This document shows, in pieces, positions 1 through 13,030 of a DNA stretch of 64,000 bases. The notes under the pieces were generated by a model. The model was not told the origin of the DNA. It made no database searches and saw only the letters and a list, made by a program, of their open reading frames with translations. The translations under genes were made by a program, and so were the position numbers. Numbering within the stretch: the stretch's first letter is position 1; every line of letters begins with the position of its first letter. This stretch comes from Desarmillaria ectypa (lineage: Eukaryota > Basidiomycota > Agaricomycetes > Agaricales > Physalacriaceae), in contig JAUDYN010000010.1 in the NCBI GenBank assembly GCA_030407005.1, forward strand, positions 434,001-498,000. Reading direction: 5' to 3'.

Positions 1-818
1 AGGGTGCGGAAAGACCAACTGTGGAGTCTCTAGACCGAATATTTGAAAAGAAAACAGACTAGACTGACTATTGCATGATTATTCACCATTATTTGTGACT
101 AGCCAAGAAATCCTTACCAATATACCCTATACCCAGATGATATTTATAGTTCTGTCTCAGTAGTATATAAGTAGTGGGATGGGCGCTCATGCAAAGCAGG
201 CAAGCCATCCCCACAGTTGAGCCCTCACTGGTAGTAACTGGTGTCCCCAATTAAAGGCTTTTGTGCTTAACCTCGACAAAGTGATTAATAGTCGCTAAGT
301 CACCCATAGAATTGCATTGAATTGAAGTCCATTAGAGTCACTGTTGTGTCCTGCAAAGGTCCGGAGTGTTTTGAAGTTAGTTCAAGCAAAGTTCTTGGAG
401 TTATAGTTTATTCTTAGGCCAAGAGCACCACTAGTTAGCCAAGAGTGCGACTGGTCAAGTGTTTATCACTTGTAGGAAGCAGTATAGGGCCAAGAGCGCC
501 ACCAGTCTGAAGCAGTTTCAGTCAGAACGAGTGCAGTAGCTCAAACCAAGTCACTCTTATCCAATTGTGTCTTACCCACCCCACTAGTATGAGTAGTACT
601 TTGTATAAACTTACTAGTAACGAATAAAACGTCTTTAAGACAATTGTACTTGATTATTGAAGTCCGCAGAGTGCTTCCATCATACTCAAAACCGCCTGAA
701 TTCAATATTGGTGATTAAGTGTAGAGTAGTAAGAGGTTTAGTGTGATTGGTGTTCATTGCCATTCTCTAATTCTTTTGTCACTCACCATTACCAAGCACA
801 TCACTGGACTGACAGCCT
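1..818. other. Unassigned LTR-like or transposon-derived sequence
   Basis: No convincing gene is seen. The stretch has a TATATAA at about 163-169 and an AATAAA-like signal near 622. A motif of about 17 bp (GCCAAGAG followed by a variable GC/AC and ACYAGT) occurs three times, at about 418-435, 438-454 and 489-506. A promoter-like box followed by a polyadenylation-like signal would fit an LTR of a different retrotransposon family, but I found no partner LTR in the window. The sequence changes abruptly into gypsy pol sequence at about 819, so that point is a junction. Confidence 0.3.
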
Positions 819-1372
819 ACAAACTAAAGCTGCCACCCCACTGGAAGATATATCCCTGATTCAATGAGAAATTATTGACTCTGTATATGGCAGCTTCCTT
901 CCCCAATCAACAAAAACTGCTGCCTCCTCCACCAGACCTCATTGATGGACAGGAAGAATATAAAATCAAAGAAGTGTTGGACTCATGCACCCGGAAAGTA
1001 TGCTCCAAGAAAGGACAACCATCCAGGGAAGTCACAGACTACCTGGTTAAATGGAAAGGCTGGACTAGGAAACATAATTCTTGGGTCAGAGAAACTGAGA
1101 TGATGAATGCTATGGAAGTGATCAAAGAGTATCAGGCCAGCATAAACCATGCCTTGTACACTCCAAAAATCATAACCAAGAGCAAGATAGTGGTCAAGAT
1201 CTTGGACCATGAATATTCTGACAATGGCAATATTGTGTACTTAGCCTAACACAATGATGAATACAAAAAATGGATCATCAATCCAGACAAAGACACATGG
1301 AAAAACCTGATTGATCAGTACTGGATCAGTCAAATCAAAACACAGTTTGACACCCCCAAAGAAAAACTGTAG
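819..1372 (+). pseudogene. 3' end of a Ty3/gypsy pol gene (integrase tail and chromodomain)
   Basis: This is the last ~180 codons of a pol polyprotein, starting inside the integrase C-terminal domain (AYKLKLPPHWKI-like) and running through a chromodomain (YKIKEVLDS ... DYLVKWKGW ... NSWV) to a stop at 1370-1372. Most of pol upstream is missing. In-frame stops occur near the start and after the chromodomain (near 1247). The chromodomain is the part of chromovirus integrases that directs insertion to modified histones. The fragment joins directly to the LTR at 1405, so it is the 3' end of an element whose body was lost or lies elsewhere. Confidence 0.85.
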
Positions 1373-1404
1373 CAGTCAGGATGACTGCTTTAACAAGGGG
1401 GTAA

Positions 1405-1817
1405 TGTTACAATTTTTCTCTTATCTTATCTTATCAAAGTCATATCCATGACTCATCCATCTAATATTCATCCCGTATCAACATACCCACTGACCATCAT
1501 CCTCATTCTCACACACAGTCACCCCATAGCTATCCTAGTGGACCATAATCCTTCTGGATCCTCCTTACTTCAACACTGTTCCCACATGGACCATACCATT
1601 TCATCTAAATATAAATGTCATACTTACAGTATATAAGTAGAGTAAACTTCACTGTTGTACTCTATCTTTCAACTAAATTACACTTATATACTTTCTATTC
1701 ATAATTCATACACCAAAGACCTAGCCCAAAGTCTCATATGAGTGACTGCCCAAACATGAAGCAGCTCAGAGACCAAAGGCTTATGTCCCAAGTCATGTGA
1801 TAGACAAGGATGTAACA
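1405..1817 (+). repeat. 3' LTR of the leftmost gypsy element
   Basis: Starts TGTTACAATTTTT right after the polypurine tract (AACAAGGGGGTAA) and ends ...TGTAACA, 413 bp. It contains a TATA-like box and a stretch (CTTTCAACTAA) near 1669 that in related elements pairs with the primer-binding site. No 5' partner is in the window. What follows (1818 on) is the middle of another element, so this element was inserted into, or recombined with, element E. Confidence 0.85.
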
Positions 1818-4800
1818 CACCAGGGCCATTGGGGAAAACAAGCACCCACCAAGGCCAAACCCAAGAAATTGAGGGCCCTCCTTCAAGATAGGCACATAGT
1901 CTTACCGACTGTGTGCGCACTCCCATGCAGGTGCAGGCCAAAGAACCGAAGGAAGCCACTAGCATCCAGGCAGTAAAAAGGGGGCATCTGATCCAACACC
2001 CAAACAATGTGTGTGATGGTTGCACTGACTGGGGGTCCCACAGCCAGCCACTAGACTTGACAGGGAAGAGGATGGTAGAGTCATTGGCACTGATAGATCC
2101 CAACTCCAACAGCATGGAATGAATGCCAGCTTTGCCAGTTGACACCTGCAGAGAGGATGGGGACACTGTTCAAATCCCATCAAAGACAGTGCTAGCTGAT
2201 GAACAGGGGATATCCTGTGCTCAGGAACCTACTAGCACCCAGGTGATAAAAAGGGGGCACACCAACAGAACTACCACCATTGTCAAAGTATCCAACAAAG
2301 AAGATGATATGGCTTTCCTATGATGGAAAGTGCAACAATCAGAATCCTGAACCCTAAAACCCAAACCACTTCTTAACAAGGGGGTACTGATTTTCAAAAT
2401 CCTGCTGGTCATGGAGGTACCTGATCACATATGGTACAAGCCATTTGGAGTTGACTGGACTCTATGCACAATCCACACTGCCAAGAATTTGGCCATTGCC
2501 AAAACTGTTCTCTCCACATGGGTTTATCCCAAATGACTTGGAGAAATCACTGAAGAGCTCGCACAGAGCTTATAGACTGAAGAGAGTCTAGCTTGAGAGT
2601 GACTCTATGAACTTCACGAACCAATCCACTACATCTGAGGTACCAAAAGTTCCAGTTAGGACTTTCTAGTGGATGTGCAACTTGCCCCATGCATGAGGAA
2701 AAAGATACTGACAACCCAAGCATTGTTGGATAGTGGCTGCACAGGTAGCTCTATCAACTGAAGCTATGTCCAAGAATACCAATTAGACACCCAAAAAGCC
2801 ACTGCCCCAATCCCCATCTACAATGCTAATGGAACCTATAATAAAGCAGGCAACATTACTGAATTCATGAAAATCCAAATGACCATTGGAGACCATGCCA
2901 AACAAATTAACCTTGCAGTCATGGACTTAGGATCCAAAACAGTATATCTGGGTCACAACTGGCTTAAATGCCATAACCTGTTGATTAACTGGAAAATAGG
3001 CTGAATAGCTTTTGGATGCTGCCAATGCACCAAAAGTCCATTTCTTCTTTCTGATGCAGATGATGAGGATTGATGGGATGAAGAACTGGAAGAAGGACAC
3101 AGTATTCTTGCAGTCAATATGCAAGAAGAGCTTGTACTATAGGCAGTACATCATGCCAATGAGTTGGCAGCCACTGCTAATGTGGAAAAGCCAAAGAAAA
3201 CATTTGAGAAGTTAGTACCTCCTCAGTATCAAAGTTTTAGAGATTTATTCTCAAAAGAAAGCTTTGATGAACTACTGGAGCAGAAGCCTTGGGATCACAC
3301 AATCAAGCTAATCCCTAACACCAAGTCAACACTAGAATGTAAAGTCTATCCACTCAACTAAAACAAACAAGAACAACTTGATAAATTCCTTGATGAAAAC
3401 CTTGATTCAGAGTGTATCTGCCCTTTGAAATCTCCCTTCACATCCCTCTTCTTCTTCATCAAGAAAAAGGATGGTTTGCTACATCCCATTCAGGATTTTC
3501 AAAAACTGAACAAATGATGATCAAGAATTAGTATCCTCTTCCTTTGATCTCTTAACTCATTGATAAACTACAAGGAGCCAAGTATTTCTCCAAACTGGAC
3601 ATTTGATGGGGATATAACAATGTATGCATCTGAGATGGGGATGAAGAAAAAGCCACATTTAGAACTAACCAGGGTCTCTTTGAGCCTACAGTTATATTCT
3701 TTGGACTTACCAATTCACTAGCCATGTTTCAGTGGATGATGAATGATATTTTCAAAGACCTTATTGCCAGGGAAAAAGTAACTATATACCTCAATGATAT
3801 CCTCATCTTCACAAAATCCCTCTCCAAACACTGAATCAGGTTCTCCAATGACTATGGGAGAACAAACTATTTCTCAAAGCCAAGAAATGCGAATTTGAAG
3901 TCCTTGAAACCAAGTATCTGTGAGTCATCATCAGTGAAGACACCATCCAAATGGATCCAGTCAAGATCACCAGAATAGTGGAATGGCCAATCCTGACAAA
4001 AAAGAAAGAACTCCAATTATTCTTAGGATTCACAAACTTCTATTGCAAGTTCATACATGATTATTCTAAAATCATTCAACCTCTTACACAGTTAACTGGA
4101 AAAGTAGACTGGACCTGGGGCCCAGAACAGGAACAAGCATTCATACAGTTTAAAAAACTGATGACAATGAATGTGATCCCCACCATTCTCTTGGATGAAG
4201 AAAAATTCCAAGTAGAAGCAGACTCCAGTGATGGGGCCATTGGTGCCATCCTGAGTCAAGAACAAAATGGCAAATGGAGGCCCATCACCTTCATGTCCAA
4301 AGCCCTAACTGTCACCAAACACAATTATGAAATCTATGACAAAGAATTGCTGGCAATTATGTTGGCCTTGGAGGAATGGCACCACTACCTTATGGGCACT
4401 AAGGAAACAATCAAAACCTGGATGGACCACCAAAACCTACAGTATTTCCGAAAACTGCAAAAGCTGAATCATCAACAAGCTCGATGGGTCACTGAATTGG
4501 CTGAATATCATTTTATTTTCCAACACAAGGCTGGAGTAGCCAACAAAAAAGCTGACCTACTCAGCTGACACAATGATCATGATCAGGGAAAAGAAGACAA
4601 CCAAGATATAGTTGTTCTCTCCCCCAAACATTTCTGGGCACTCATGTTGCCCACCTATGACCAACAGATTACATGTATCAGAGACGCAACCCAGCAGAAA
4701 AAGCAGTGGGATACAGGAATTGAAAAATCCCTTAACCATAAACAAGGAATAACACAAAAAGATGGGATGCTATGGTATGATGGATGCATCTACATTCCTA

Positions 4801-6341
4801 AAGACAAGATTCTATGAGGCAACATCATTGCCCAGCATCATGATCATATCACAGTGGGACATCCAGGCATCACCAAAACTAGGGAACTAATATTAAGAGA
4901 ATATTGGTGGCCCAAGATGAAGAGAGACATAGAGACATACATCAAAGGATGTGAAACATGTCAATAAATGAAGAGTGACACTTGGGCCAATGCCACCCCT
5001 CTTTGACCAAACATGATTCCTGATGCCCCTTGGATGCACATTTTGGTTGACATGGTAACTGGACTCCCAGAATCAGATGGGTATAGCACTTTACTCATTA
5101 TCATGGACCGATTCTCCAAAAACATTCTCCTAATTCCTTGTCACAAAGAATTATCCATGGAAGGATGGGCATGGATACTCCAAGACCATGTTTATGCAAA
5201 ATATGGAATGCCCCAAGTCATGATTTCGGATTGAGGACCTCAATTTGTGTCTGCCTTCATGAAGGAACTTTATCAGATGCTAAATATTACTCAAAACACA
5301 TCCACAGCATACCATCCCCAGACAGATAGACAGACTGAACGAGTCAACTAAGAGGTTGAAAAATACCTCCATATTTTCATCAACCATTGACAAATGGACT
5401 GGGTCAAATGGTTACCACTTGCTGAATTTGCCCATAATAACTGAGTACACTCAGCCATGGGAAAAAGTCCATTCATGGTCCTGTATGGCAGAAATCCTCA
5501 ACTCATTCCCAATTCCATACAAAAGACTGTATTTGCAAACCCAGCTGCCATGGAATTCACTGAAACCATGGCACAAGTTCACAAAGATGTCCATAAAGCA
5601 TTGGAAAAGGCAGCAGTGCAAATGAAGGCACAGCATGACAAGAAAAAGCAACCAACTCAGGGGTATCAAGTTGGCGACAATGTCTGGCTTGACACTGCCA
5701 ACCTTCTTCTTCCATGACCAAAGAAGAAACTTGATGATAAACAAACAGGACCATTCAAAATTGTTGAAAAAGCAGGTGCAACAGCATACAAACTCAAGCT
5801 ACCACCCCATTGGAAGATACATCCCCAATTCAATGAAAAGTTGCTAACTCCATATATTATGCCCTCATTCCCAAACCAGCAACAACCACCACCTCCTCCT
5901 CTGGACCTCATTGATGGTCAAGAGGAATACAAACTCAAAGAAGTACTGGACTCACAAACTTGTTGAGTCCATGCCAAAAAGAGACAAATGTCTAGGACTG
6001 TCACTGACTACTTAGTTGAATGGAAGGGATGGACAAGAGAATATAACTCTTGGGTCCGAGAAACCAAAATAGCTAACACCAAGGAAGCAATCACAGCATA
6101 TGAGGCAAACATTAACTGTGCCATATGAAGTACCAAAATCATAACCAAGGAAAAGGCAGTAGTCAAGATATTAGACCATGAATATTCCAAGAATGGGGAT
6201 ATCACATACCTAGCTGAATGCAAGGATGGGCTTCAAAAGTGGATCATCAACCCAGACAAAGACATATAGAAATGCTTGATTAACCAGTACTGGATCAATC
6301 AAGCAGAATCACAACTCGAAACCCTGGAAGAAGAACCTTAG
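1818..6341 (+). pseudogene. Element E pol polyprotein, heavily decayed
   Basis: A full-length but dead gypsy pol lacking its gag and 5' LTR. Recognisable in order: the serine/threonine-rich N-terminal region; the internal G-tract at 2373-2386; retropepsin (LLDSGCTGSS at about 2725); reverse transcriptase from about 3200 (the YLDD motif is mutated to YLND); RNase H with the tethering region (open 3951-4568, containing EADSSDGAIGA and YDKELLAI); the HHCC zinc region and DDE integrase (about 4830-5360); and a chromodomain (about 5930-6080). Many stops are TGA where related copies have CGA, or TAG/TAA at CAR codons, so decay is largely by C-to-T change. The stop is at 6339-6341, followed by the conserved hairpin and polypurine tract. 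Confidence 0.88.
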
Positions 6342-6373
6342 CAGTCAGGATGACTGCTTTAATAAGGGGGTAA

Positions 6374-6767
6374 TGTTATGATTTTTCCATTATCTTATCA
6401 CATTCAAATGTCATAACACTTATGTTCATCATCATATCATTCCAAACACTGGTATTCAGCCTTATCAATCCTCTCATGTTCCATCTATTCTAATAGCCTC
6501 ACCATGGTTGGACCATTGTCACACAACTCTTGTGGTTTCACACATGTATACCATTGTTTCACCTATTATTAGCTTGATGTTTTTCATATATAAGTAGAGT
6601 AGTTGTTGTACATACTCTCTATCTTCTGACTAAATTCAATCTGTATCTCATCTTCTACATACATCCAAAGATCTTCCCACTCTCTTATTAAGAGTGATTG
6701 TCCAAACACGAGACAGCCCAAGAGTAGTGCCTGATCTGCAGATCACATGTTAGACAGAGCTGTAACA
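6374..6767 (+). repeat. 3' LTR of element E
   Basis: 394 bp, TGTTATGATTTTT...GCTGTAACA. It follows the E polypurine tract directly and contains a TATA-like box near 6590. On its right the sequence changes at once to the minus-strand leader of element F, so E was inserted into F. The 5' LTR of E is absent, and sequence left of 1818 is the end of another element. Confidence 0.88.
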
Positions 6768-6949
6768 AAGAACACCCAGATTTTTTCTTCATATGCTAAT
6801 ATGAAAAGGGCAGTAAAAATGACAAGTAGGGCAGCACCACTGATAGTGGTACTGAGTGCAATAGTATGTTTTTGTTCTGGTATTTTGGGCATGAGGAATG
6901 CTACTTCATGGCTAGTATTGAAGGAGTGGGTGGTTAATCTTTCAACTAA
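6768..6949 (-). pseudogene. Element F: primer-binding site and start of the leader (gag 5') frame
   Basis: Read on the minus strand from 6949, this begins with a primer-binding site (6939-6949) complementary to 7085-7095 in the adjoining LTR. A short reading frame follows whose product has a hydrophobic segment (TISGAALLVIFTALFILAYEE), equivalent to the membrane segment of the leader protein of element Y. It is cut off at 6768 by the insertion of element E. The remainder of F would lie beyond the left end of E and is not in the window. Confidence 0.75.
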
Positions 6950-7345
6950 TGTTAGGACCCTGTCTAACATGTGACTTGGGATGTAAGCTTCTCTCCAGGC
7001 TATCTCATGTTTGGACAATCACTCTTAAGTAGAGAGGTTGGCTCAGTCTTTAGTGTAGTGCAGTAGAAGGTATATGAATGCAATTTAGTTGAAAGGTAGA
7101 GTACAATGGTGAAAACTACTCTACTTATATACTGAAAGTACAGTGCTATTAATAGATGAAACAGTATGGTCCATGAGTGAATGGTGTTGAAGTCAGATGG
7201 ATCATAGACTAATAAGAGTGAATGAGGGTGTTTATCAATGAAAACTGGGGTTGCTGTTGGTGAATGCATTGATGCTGACTTGGGATAAGATATATGGTGT
7301 CATGGATATGATGAGATAAGATAAGATAATGGAAAAATTGTAACA
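6950..7345 (-). repeat. LTR shared by elements D (3' LTR) and F (5' LTR)
   Basis: 396 bp on the minus strand, TGTTACAATTTTT...CCTAACA. Its upstream (right) side joins the end of D pol through a polypurine tract, so it is D's 3' LTR. Its downstream (left) side carries a primer-binding site and leader frame, so it is also a 5' LTR. One LTR between two bodies is the usual product of unequal recombination between LTRs. By eye it differs from the D LTR at 37945-38340 at 8 of 396 positions. Confidence 0.85.
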
Positions 7346-7378
7346 TTACCCCCTTGTTAAAGCAGTCATCCCAACTGC

Positions 7379-10300
7379 TAAGGCTCTTCTTCAGGGGTGT
7401 CGAGTTGCAATATGACTTGATCAATTCAGTACTGATCAATCAAGTTTTTCCATGTGTTTTTGTCTGGATTGATGATCCATTTTTGATATTCATCCTTGCA
7501 TTGGGCAAGGTATGTGACATTGCCATTGTCAGAATATTTGTGATCCAATATCTTGACTACTCTCTTGTCTTTGGTTATGATTTTTGGAAGGTATATGGCA
7601 TGGTTTATACTAGCCTTGTATTCTTGGATCGCTTCTGTAGTGTTCAACATTTCAGTTTCTCTGACCCAGGAGTTGTGCTCTCTGGTCCATCCTTTCCACT
7701 TGACTAGATAGTCTGTGACTTCTCTAGATGGTTGTCCTCATTTGGATCATACTCGATGAGTACACAAGTCCAAGACTTCTTCAATTTTGTACTCTTCTTG
7801 GCCATCTACAAGGTCGGGAGGAGATGGCAGTGGTTGTTGCTGATTTGGGAAAGAGGGCACGATATATGGGGTCAACAATTTCTCATTGAATTGGGAATAT
7901 ATTTTCCCGTGGGGTGGCAGTTTTAGCTTATATGCTGCCATTCCTGATTTTTTGATGATCTCGAATGGTCCTGTTTGTTTATCATTGAGTTTCTTCTTTG
8001 GTCATGAAAGATGAAGGTTGGTGGTGTCAAGCCAGACCTTATTGCCAATTTGATATTCTTGAGGTGATTGTTTTCATTTGTCATATTGTGCCTTCATCTG
8101 TGCCACTGCTTTTTCCAAAGCATCATGAACTTCTTTGTGGACTTTGGCCATTGTTTCCATGAATTCTATGGCTGCTGGATTTGCAAAGTTGGTTTTTAGG
8201 ATAGACTTGGGGATGAGTCAGGGATTTCATCCATATAGGACCATGAATGGACTTTTGTCTATGGCGGAATAAACTCTGTTATTGTGGGTGAATTCTGCAA
8301 GGGGTAGCCATGTGACCCAATCTGTTTGTCAATGGTTGACAAAGATGCAGAGGTATTTTTCAACCTCTTGGTTGACTCACTCCATTTGTCCATCAGTCTG
8401 TGGGTGATATGCAGTGGATGCATTTTGCATAATGTTCAGCATCCAATATAGTTCCTTCATGAAGGAGGATATGAACTGAGGTCCTCGATCAGAAATGACC
8501 ACCTGTGGCATTCCATGTTTTGCATATACGTGATTCCAGAGTATAAGGGCCCAACCTTCTTCCAACAATTCTTCATTACATGGGACAAGGATGATGGTTT
8601 TTGAGAATCAATCCACAATGACAAGTAAGATATCAAAGCCCTCCAATTCTGGGAGGCTGGTGACCATATCGACTGATATGTGAGTCCAAGGGGTATCCAG
8701 GATTGCATTTGGATGAAGAGGAGTGGCCTTTGCCTGTGTGTCACTCTTTGTTCTTTGGCATATTTCACATCCTTTGATGTAGGATTTGACACCTCTTTTC
8801 ATCTTTGGCCACTAATATTCTTGTAGAACGAGTTCCTTGGTCTTGGTGATACCTGGGTGTCCTGCCATGATATGGTCATGGCATTGGGCGATGATTTCTC
8901 CACAAAGGGATGAATCTTGAGGAATATAGATTCATCTGTCATACCACAATACTTTGTTTTCTTGAGTGATCCCTCATTTGTGATTGAGGGATTTTTCAAT
9001 CCCTTGATCCCACTGCTTCTTCTGTCTGGTTGCATCTCTTATATGCATCATTCATTCCTCAGTAGTAGGCAGTATTAATGCCTGGAAATGTTCAGGGGAA
9101 AGAACAATCATGTCTTGATTGTCTGCTTTTCCCTGGTTGTGATCATCTCTTTGACTGAGAAGGTCAGCCTTTTTGTTTGCGATTCCAGCTTTATGTTGAA
9201 GGATAAAGTGGTATTTGGCCAATTCAGTGACCCATCAAGCTTGTCGGTGATTCAGCTTTTGGGGCTTTCAGAAGTACTGGAGGTTTTGGTGATCAGTCCA
9301 GATTTTGATTGTTTCCTTTGCACCCATGAGATAATGGTGCCATTCTTCTAAAGCCAACATGATGGCCAACAGTTCTTTGTCATAGATTTCATAGTTGTGT
9401 TCAGTGACGGTTAATGCCTTGGACATGAATGCAATGGGTTTCCATTTGCTGTCCTGTTCTTGGCTTAAAACAGCACTGACAGCTCCATCGCTAGCATCCG
9501 CTTCTACATGGAATTTCCCATCATCCAAGGGAATAGTTAGGACTATGTTCATGGTCATCAACCTTTTGAGTTGTGTGAATGCTTGTTCTTGTTCTATTCC
9601 CCATGTTCAGTCAACTTTGCCAGTTAACTGCGTGAGAGGTCATACTATCTTGGAGTAATCCCATATGAACTTTCGGTAAAAGTTCATGAATCCTAGGAAG
9701 GACTGGAGCTCCTTCTTTTTGGTTGGAGTGGGCCACTCTGAAATTCCAGCGACTTTGACCAGATCCATGTGGATTGCATCTTCACTGATAATAACTCCAA
9801 GGTATTCTGTCTTGAGTACCTCAAACTCACATTTCTCAGCTTTGAGAAACAATTTGTTTTCTCAGAGGTGTTGGAGGACTTGCCAAATGATGATGCAGTG
9901 TTTGGCTAAGGATTTGGTAAATATGAGGATGTCATCAAGGTAAATGGTGACTTTTCCTCCAGTGATTAAATCCTTAAAAATGTCATTCATCATCCACTGG
10001 AAAGTGGCTGGTGAGTTTGTGAGGCTGAAGAACATGACCATTGGTTTGAAGAGCCCTCGGTTGGTTCTGAATGCAGCTTTTTCTTCATCTTCTTCTTGGA
10101 TTTGTACATTGTTATATCCCCAACAAACATCTAGTTTGCTGAAATACTTGGCTCCTCATAGCTTGTCAATGAGTTCCAAGATTAGGGGAAGGGGATAATG
10201 GTTTTTAATCATCATTTTGTTCAGTTTGCAATAATCCTGAACAGGACGTAGAGAGCCATCCTTTTTCTTGATGAAGAAGAAGGGAGAAGCGAACAGGGAT

Positions 10301-12126
10301 TTGGATGGATGAATTCATCTGGAGTTGAGGTTCTCATCAAGGAATTTGTCGAGTTGTTCTTGCTCATTTCAGTTGAGCAGATAGACTTTACAGTCCAATG
10401 TGGATTTGGCATTGGGGACTAGCTCAATGGCATGGTCCCAGGGTTTTCGGTCTGGTAGTTCATCAAAACTTTCTTTAGAGAATAAATCTCTAAAGCTTTG
10501 ATACTGAGGAGGCATGAGCTCCTTGAAGGTTTTCTTCAGTTTTTCTGCATTTGCAGTGGTGGCCAGTTCATTTGTATGATGCATAGCTCAGAGAATAATC
10601 TCTTCTTGCATGTTTATGGCAAGGATTGTTTTGCCTTCCTCAAGCTCTTCATCCCATCTGTCTTCTTTGTCGGAATCAGAGAGTGAGAAATAGTTTTTGA
10701 TACAATGATATTGCCCAAATGTCATGACTCCTGATTTCCAGTTGACTAGGGGATTATGATGTTTAAGCCAATCATGGCCCAAGTATACTGTCTTGGAACC
10801 CAAATCCATGACTGCAAGGTTGATTCATTCAATGTGGTCTCTGATGGTCATTCAGAGTTCCACAAATTTGGTTATGTTGCCTGCCTTGTTATGGGTTCCA
10901 TCTGCATTGTAAATGGGTATAGGGATAGCAGCTTTTCTAGTATCCAACTGGTGTTGTTGGATGTAGGTTCAGTTGATAGAGCTGCCCATGCAGCCACTAT
11001 CCAACAATGCATGGGTTGTCAAAGTCTTTTTTCTCATGCAGGGAGCAAGTTGGATATCCACCAGGAAGTCCTGACCAGAACTCTTGGTGCCACGGATATA
11101 CCAGATCAGTTCGCGAAGTTCATAGAGCTCTCTTCGGTGTTCAAGCTCTGGACAAGCTCATTGGTTATCTCCCCAAGTTGTTTGGGATGAACCCAAGTGG
11201 AGAGGACTGCTTTGGTGACTGCTAAGTTCTTGGCACTTCAGATTGTGTGTAGAGTCCAATCTACTCTGAATGGTTTGTACCATATGTGATTAGGTACCCC
11301 CATGACTGGTGGGATTTTAGGTGTCGGGGTTCTGGCTTTGGCCTGTTTTGCTTGCCATAGTCTGAAAGCTGTGTCATCTTCTTCATTGGGTACTTCGATG
11401 ATAGTGGTGTTTCTGCTGTTGTGCCCCCTTTTTACTGCCTGGGCACTAGTGGCTTCCCCTTGTTCTTCAGCTTGAGTTGCTTTCAGAACTCAAACTATCT
11501 TGGGAGGAGATAGGACTCGGCTTGCTGCTTCCAAGGTTCCACTACTACCTGTTCTAGTGGAGTATGCCATGGTGCCAGGTGCGAATCTTATCAGCATTGC
11601 AGTCAGCTCCACCACTAGGTTTCTCCCGACTGGACCCAGTAGTGTATGGCCCTGATCCTGGCCTTGGTGAGAGGTGCTGTCCTGGTCCCCAGCTGACCCT
11701 GGTGAGGTTGGTGGACTTGTCCCCCTACTTGTAGGAAGCACTGGGGTGTTCAGACTTCTGGAAGGTCTGAGGATGTTCCACCTACTTGCCCCGGTCTGCA
11801 GTTTTACCTGAGTATCCAGTGAGTTTTGCTGTGCTAGCTCAGTGGACTTTGTGGCAGTGCTGGCACCACCTGGCAAATCCTGCACCTCATCAGGGGCTCA
11901 GAATTCACTATAGATTATAGTGTCAGCTTCTTTTAGGAGTGTGACATACCTGTTCTTTTTCGATTCTTCAGTGATCTTTGGTCTTGGAGTCTGTAAAGTC
12001 ATGTGATATATATTGTTCATCATAGGTAAATGTCTAGATGCATGTATATTAGTCCAACCCATGGAGACTGAGGACTCACCTTCAGGAGACATGGTCGAGC
12101 AAGGGGAATTAAACCCTCATTGACCT
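7379..12126 (-). pseudogene. Element D pol polyprotein, decayed
   Basis: Minus-strand gypsy pol, stop codon at 7379-7381. Reading from the 5' end: N-terminal low-complexity region (about 12100-11300); retropepsin region (about 11060-10950); reverse transcriptase (about 10580-9640, with the YLDD region near 9935); RNase H (open 9561-9268, EADASDGAVSAVLS); zinc-binding and DDE integrase (about 8900-8370, VISDRGPQF intact); chromodomain (7740-7600). Numerous in-frame stops and small indels make it inactive. It is nearly free of CpG. Its gag lies in two pieces because element A inserted at 13030/36253. Confidence 0.88.
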
Positions 12127-12134
12127 AATCTTTT
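12093..12134 (-). promoter_or_regulatory. Gag/pol frameshift signal of element D (slip site, stop, hairpin)
   Basis: On the minus strand the gag frame reads GCA AAA GAT TAG, and a 33-nt hairpin occupies 12125 down to 12093. The outer stem is GGTC/GACC and the inner stem TGAGGG/CCCTTG (two G-T pairs), with an 8-nt loop and the same single bulged C as in element Y. The outer base pairs differ from Y (GGGC/GCCC) but still pair, which supports a real RNA structure. Function as a -1 recoding signal is inferred from the reading frames of the other copies. Confidence 0.6.
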
Positions 12135-13030
12135 GCCTCCTCAATTTTGATCATAGGCAGCACCACTTCATTAGTGGGCCCTACTGACCTAATGTCTCCA
12201 AACTCCTTTCTCTTAGGGCAATCCTTTGCCATGTGACCTTTTTCATCACATCAGAAGCATCAACCTTCTGCTTTTCATCAGTCAATCTCCATCAGTTTCC
12301 CTGCCCCTCCGTATGTCATCCATCGACCTGTTCTGACATCCTGACTCACCCCTGTGTTAGCAGTCAGCCTTGCAGCCAAGTAACTTGTCACCCCAGCAGC
12401 AGCTTTGCCACTGGGGTGTTGTTGTGGGGGATTAGGATGGGAGTCCTTCTTCTGCTCATCCTGGGGTATGCCAGTGGTCTGGTCAAAGACCCACTTGCAT
12501 TGATGTTCTTCATACATCCTTGAGATACATTCCTTCCACTCCAGATATGAGTGTGGAATATTAACACCCATATTCGATATGAAGGTCATATAGGAGGATG
12601 GTACTCCTAGATGAACAGCCTTCACCATGGTACCATGCTCATGCTCATCAGTCTGTCAGCCCACCAATTTCACTTTTTCTTCCAGCTTCTGGAAATAATG
12701 GAAGGTAGGCTGCATTCTCATTCAAAGATCGAACATCCACTTCTTATGGACCTCTTCAATGGCAGGGTCTCAGAATTGGTGAGAGACCAGGTCTACAAAG
12801 TCATCCCAGGAGGGATAGCAGAAATGGGCAGCAGTGCCATTGTATGCATTGCCAACCCAGAACTCAGGTCTCTTGTAGACCCACCAGTCCTTGGTGGCCC
12901 CTTCAAAGTGAGAGGTTGTGAACAAGACCAGGTGTGATGGCATCTGGAAGTAATGTCAGAACACTTCAAAGTAGGTGATGCAATTGCCCACGAAGCATTT
13001 GATATTATCATGGTCCCTCTTGAGTGGAAG
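12127..13030 (-). pseudogene. Element D gag, 3' part (capsid and zinc knuckle)
   Basis: Minus-strand gag fragment. Visible are the capsid region (FKVFWHYFQ-like, DWWVYK-like, ASHYFQKLE-like, and the open frame 12628-12278 with VPSSYMTFISNMGVNIPHSY) and a CCHC zinc knuckle just before the end (CDEKGHMAKDCPKRKE). Gag binds and packages element RNA. The fragment is cut at 13030 by element A; its 5' continuation is at 36253-37944, and both break points carry GGAAG. Internal stops show that it is dead. Confidence 0.85.
13026..13030. repeat. Target-site duplication of element A, left copy (GGAAG)
   Basis: GGAAG at 13026-13030 recurs at 36253-36257, exactly at the two outer ends of the LTRs of element A. 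Removing 13031-36257 restores a continuous minus-strand gag of element D, which proves that A inserted into D. Confidence 0.9.
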
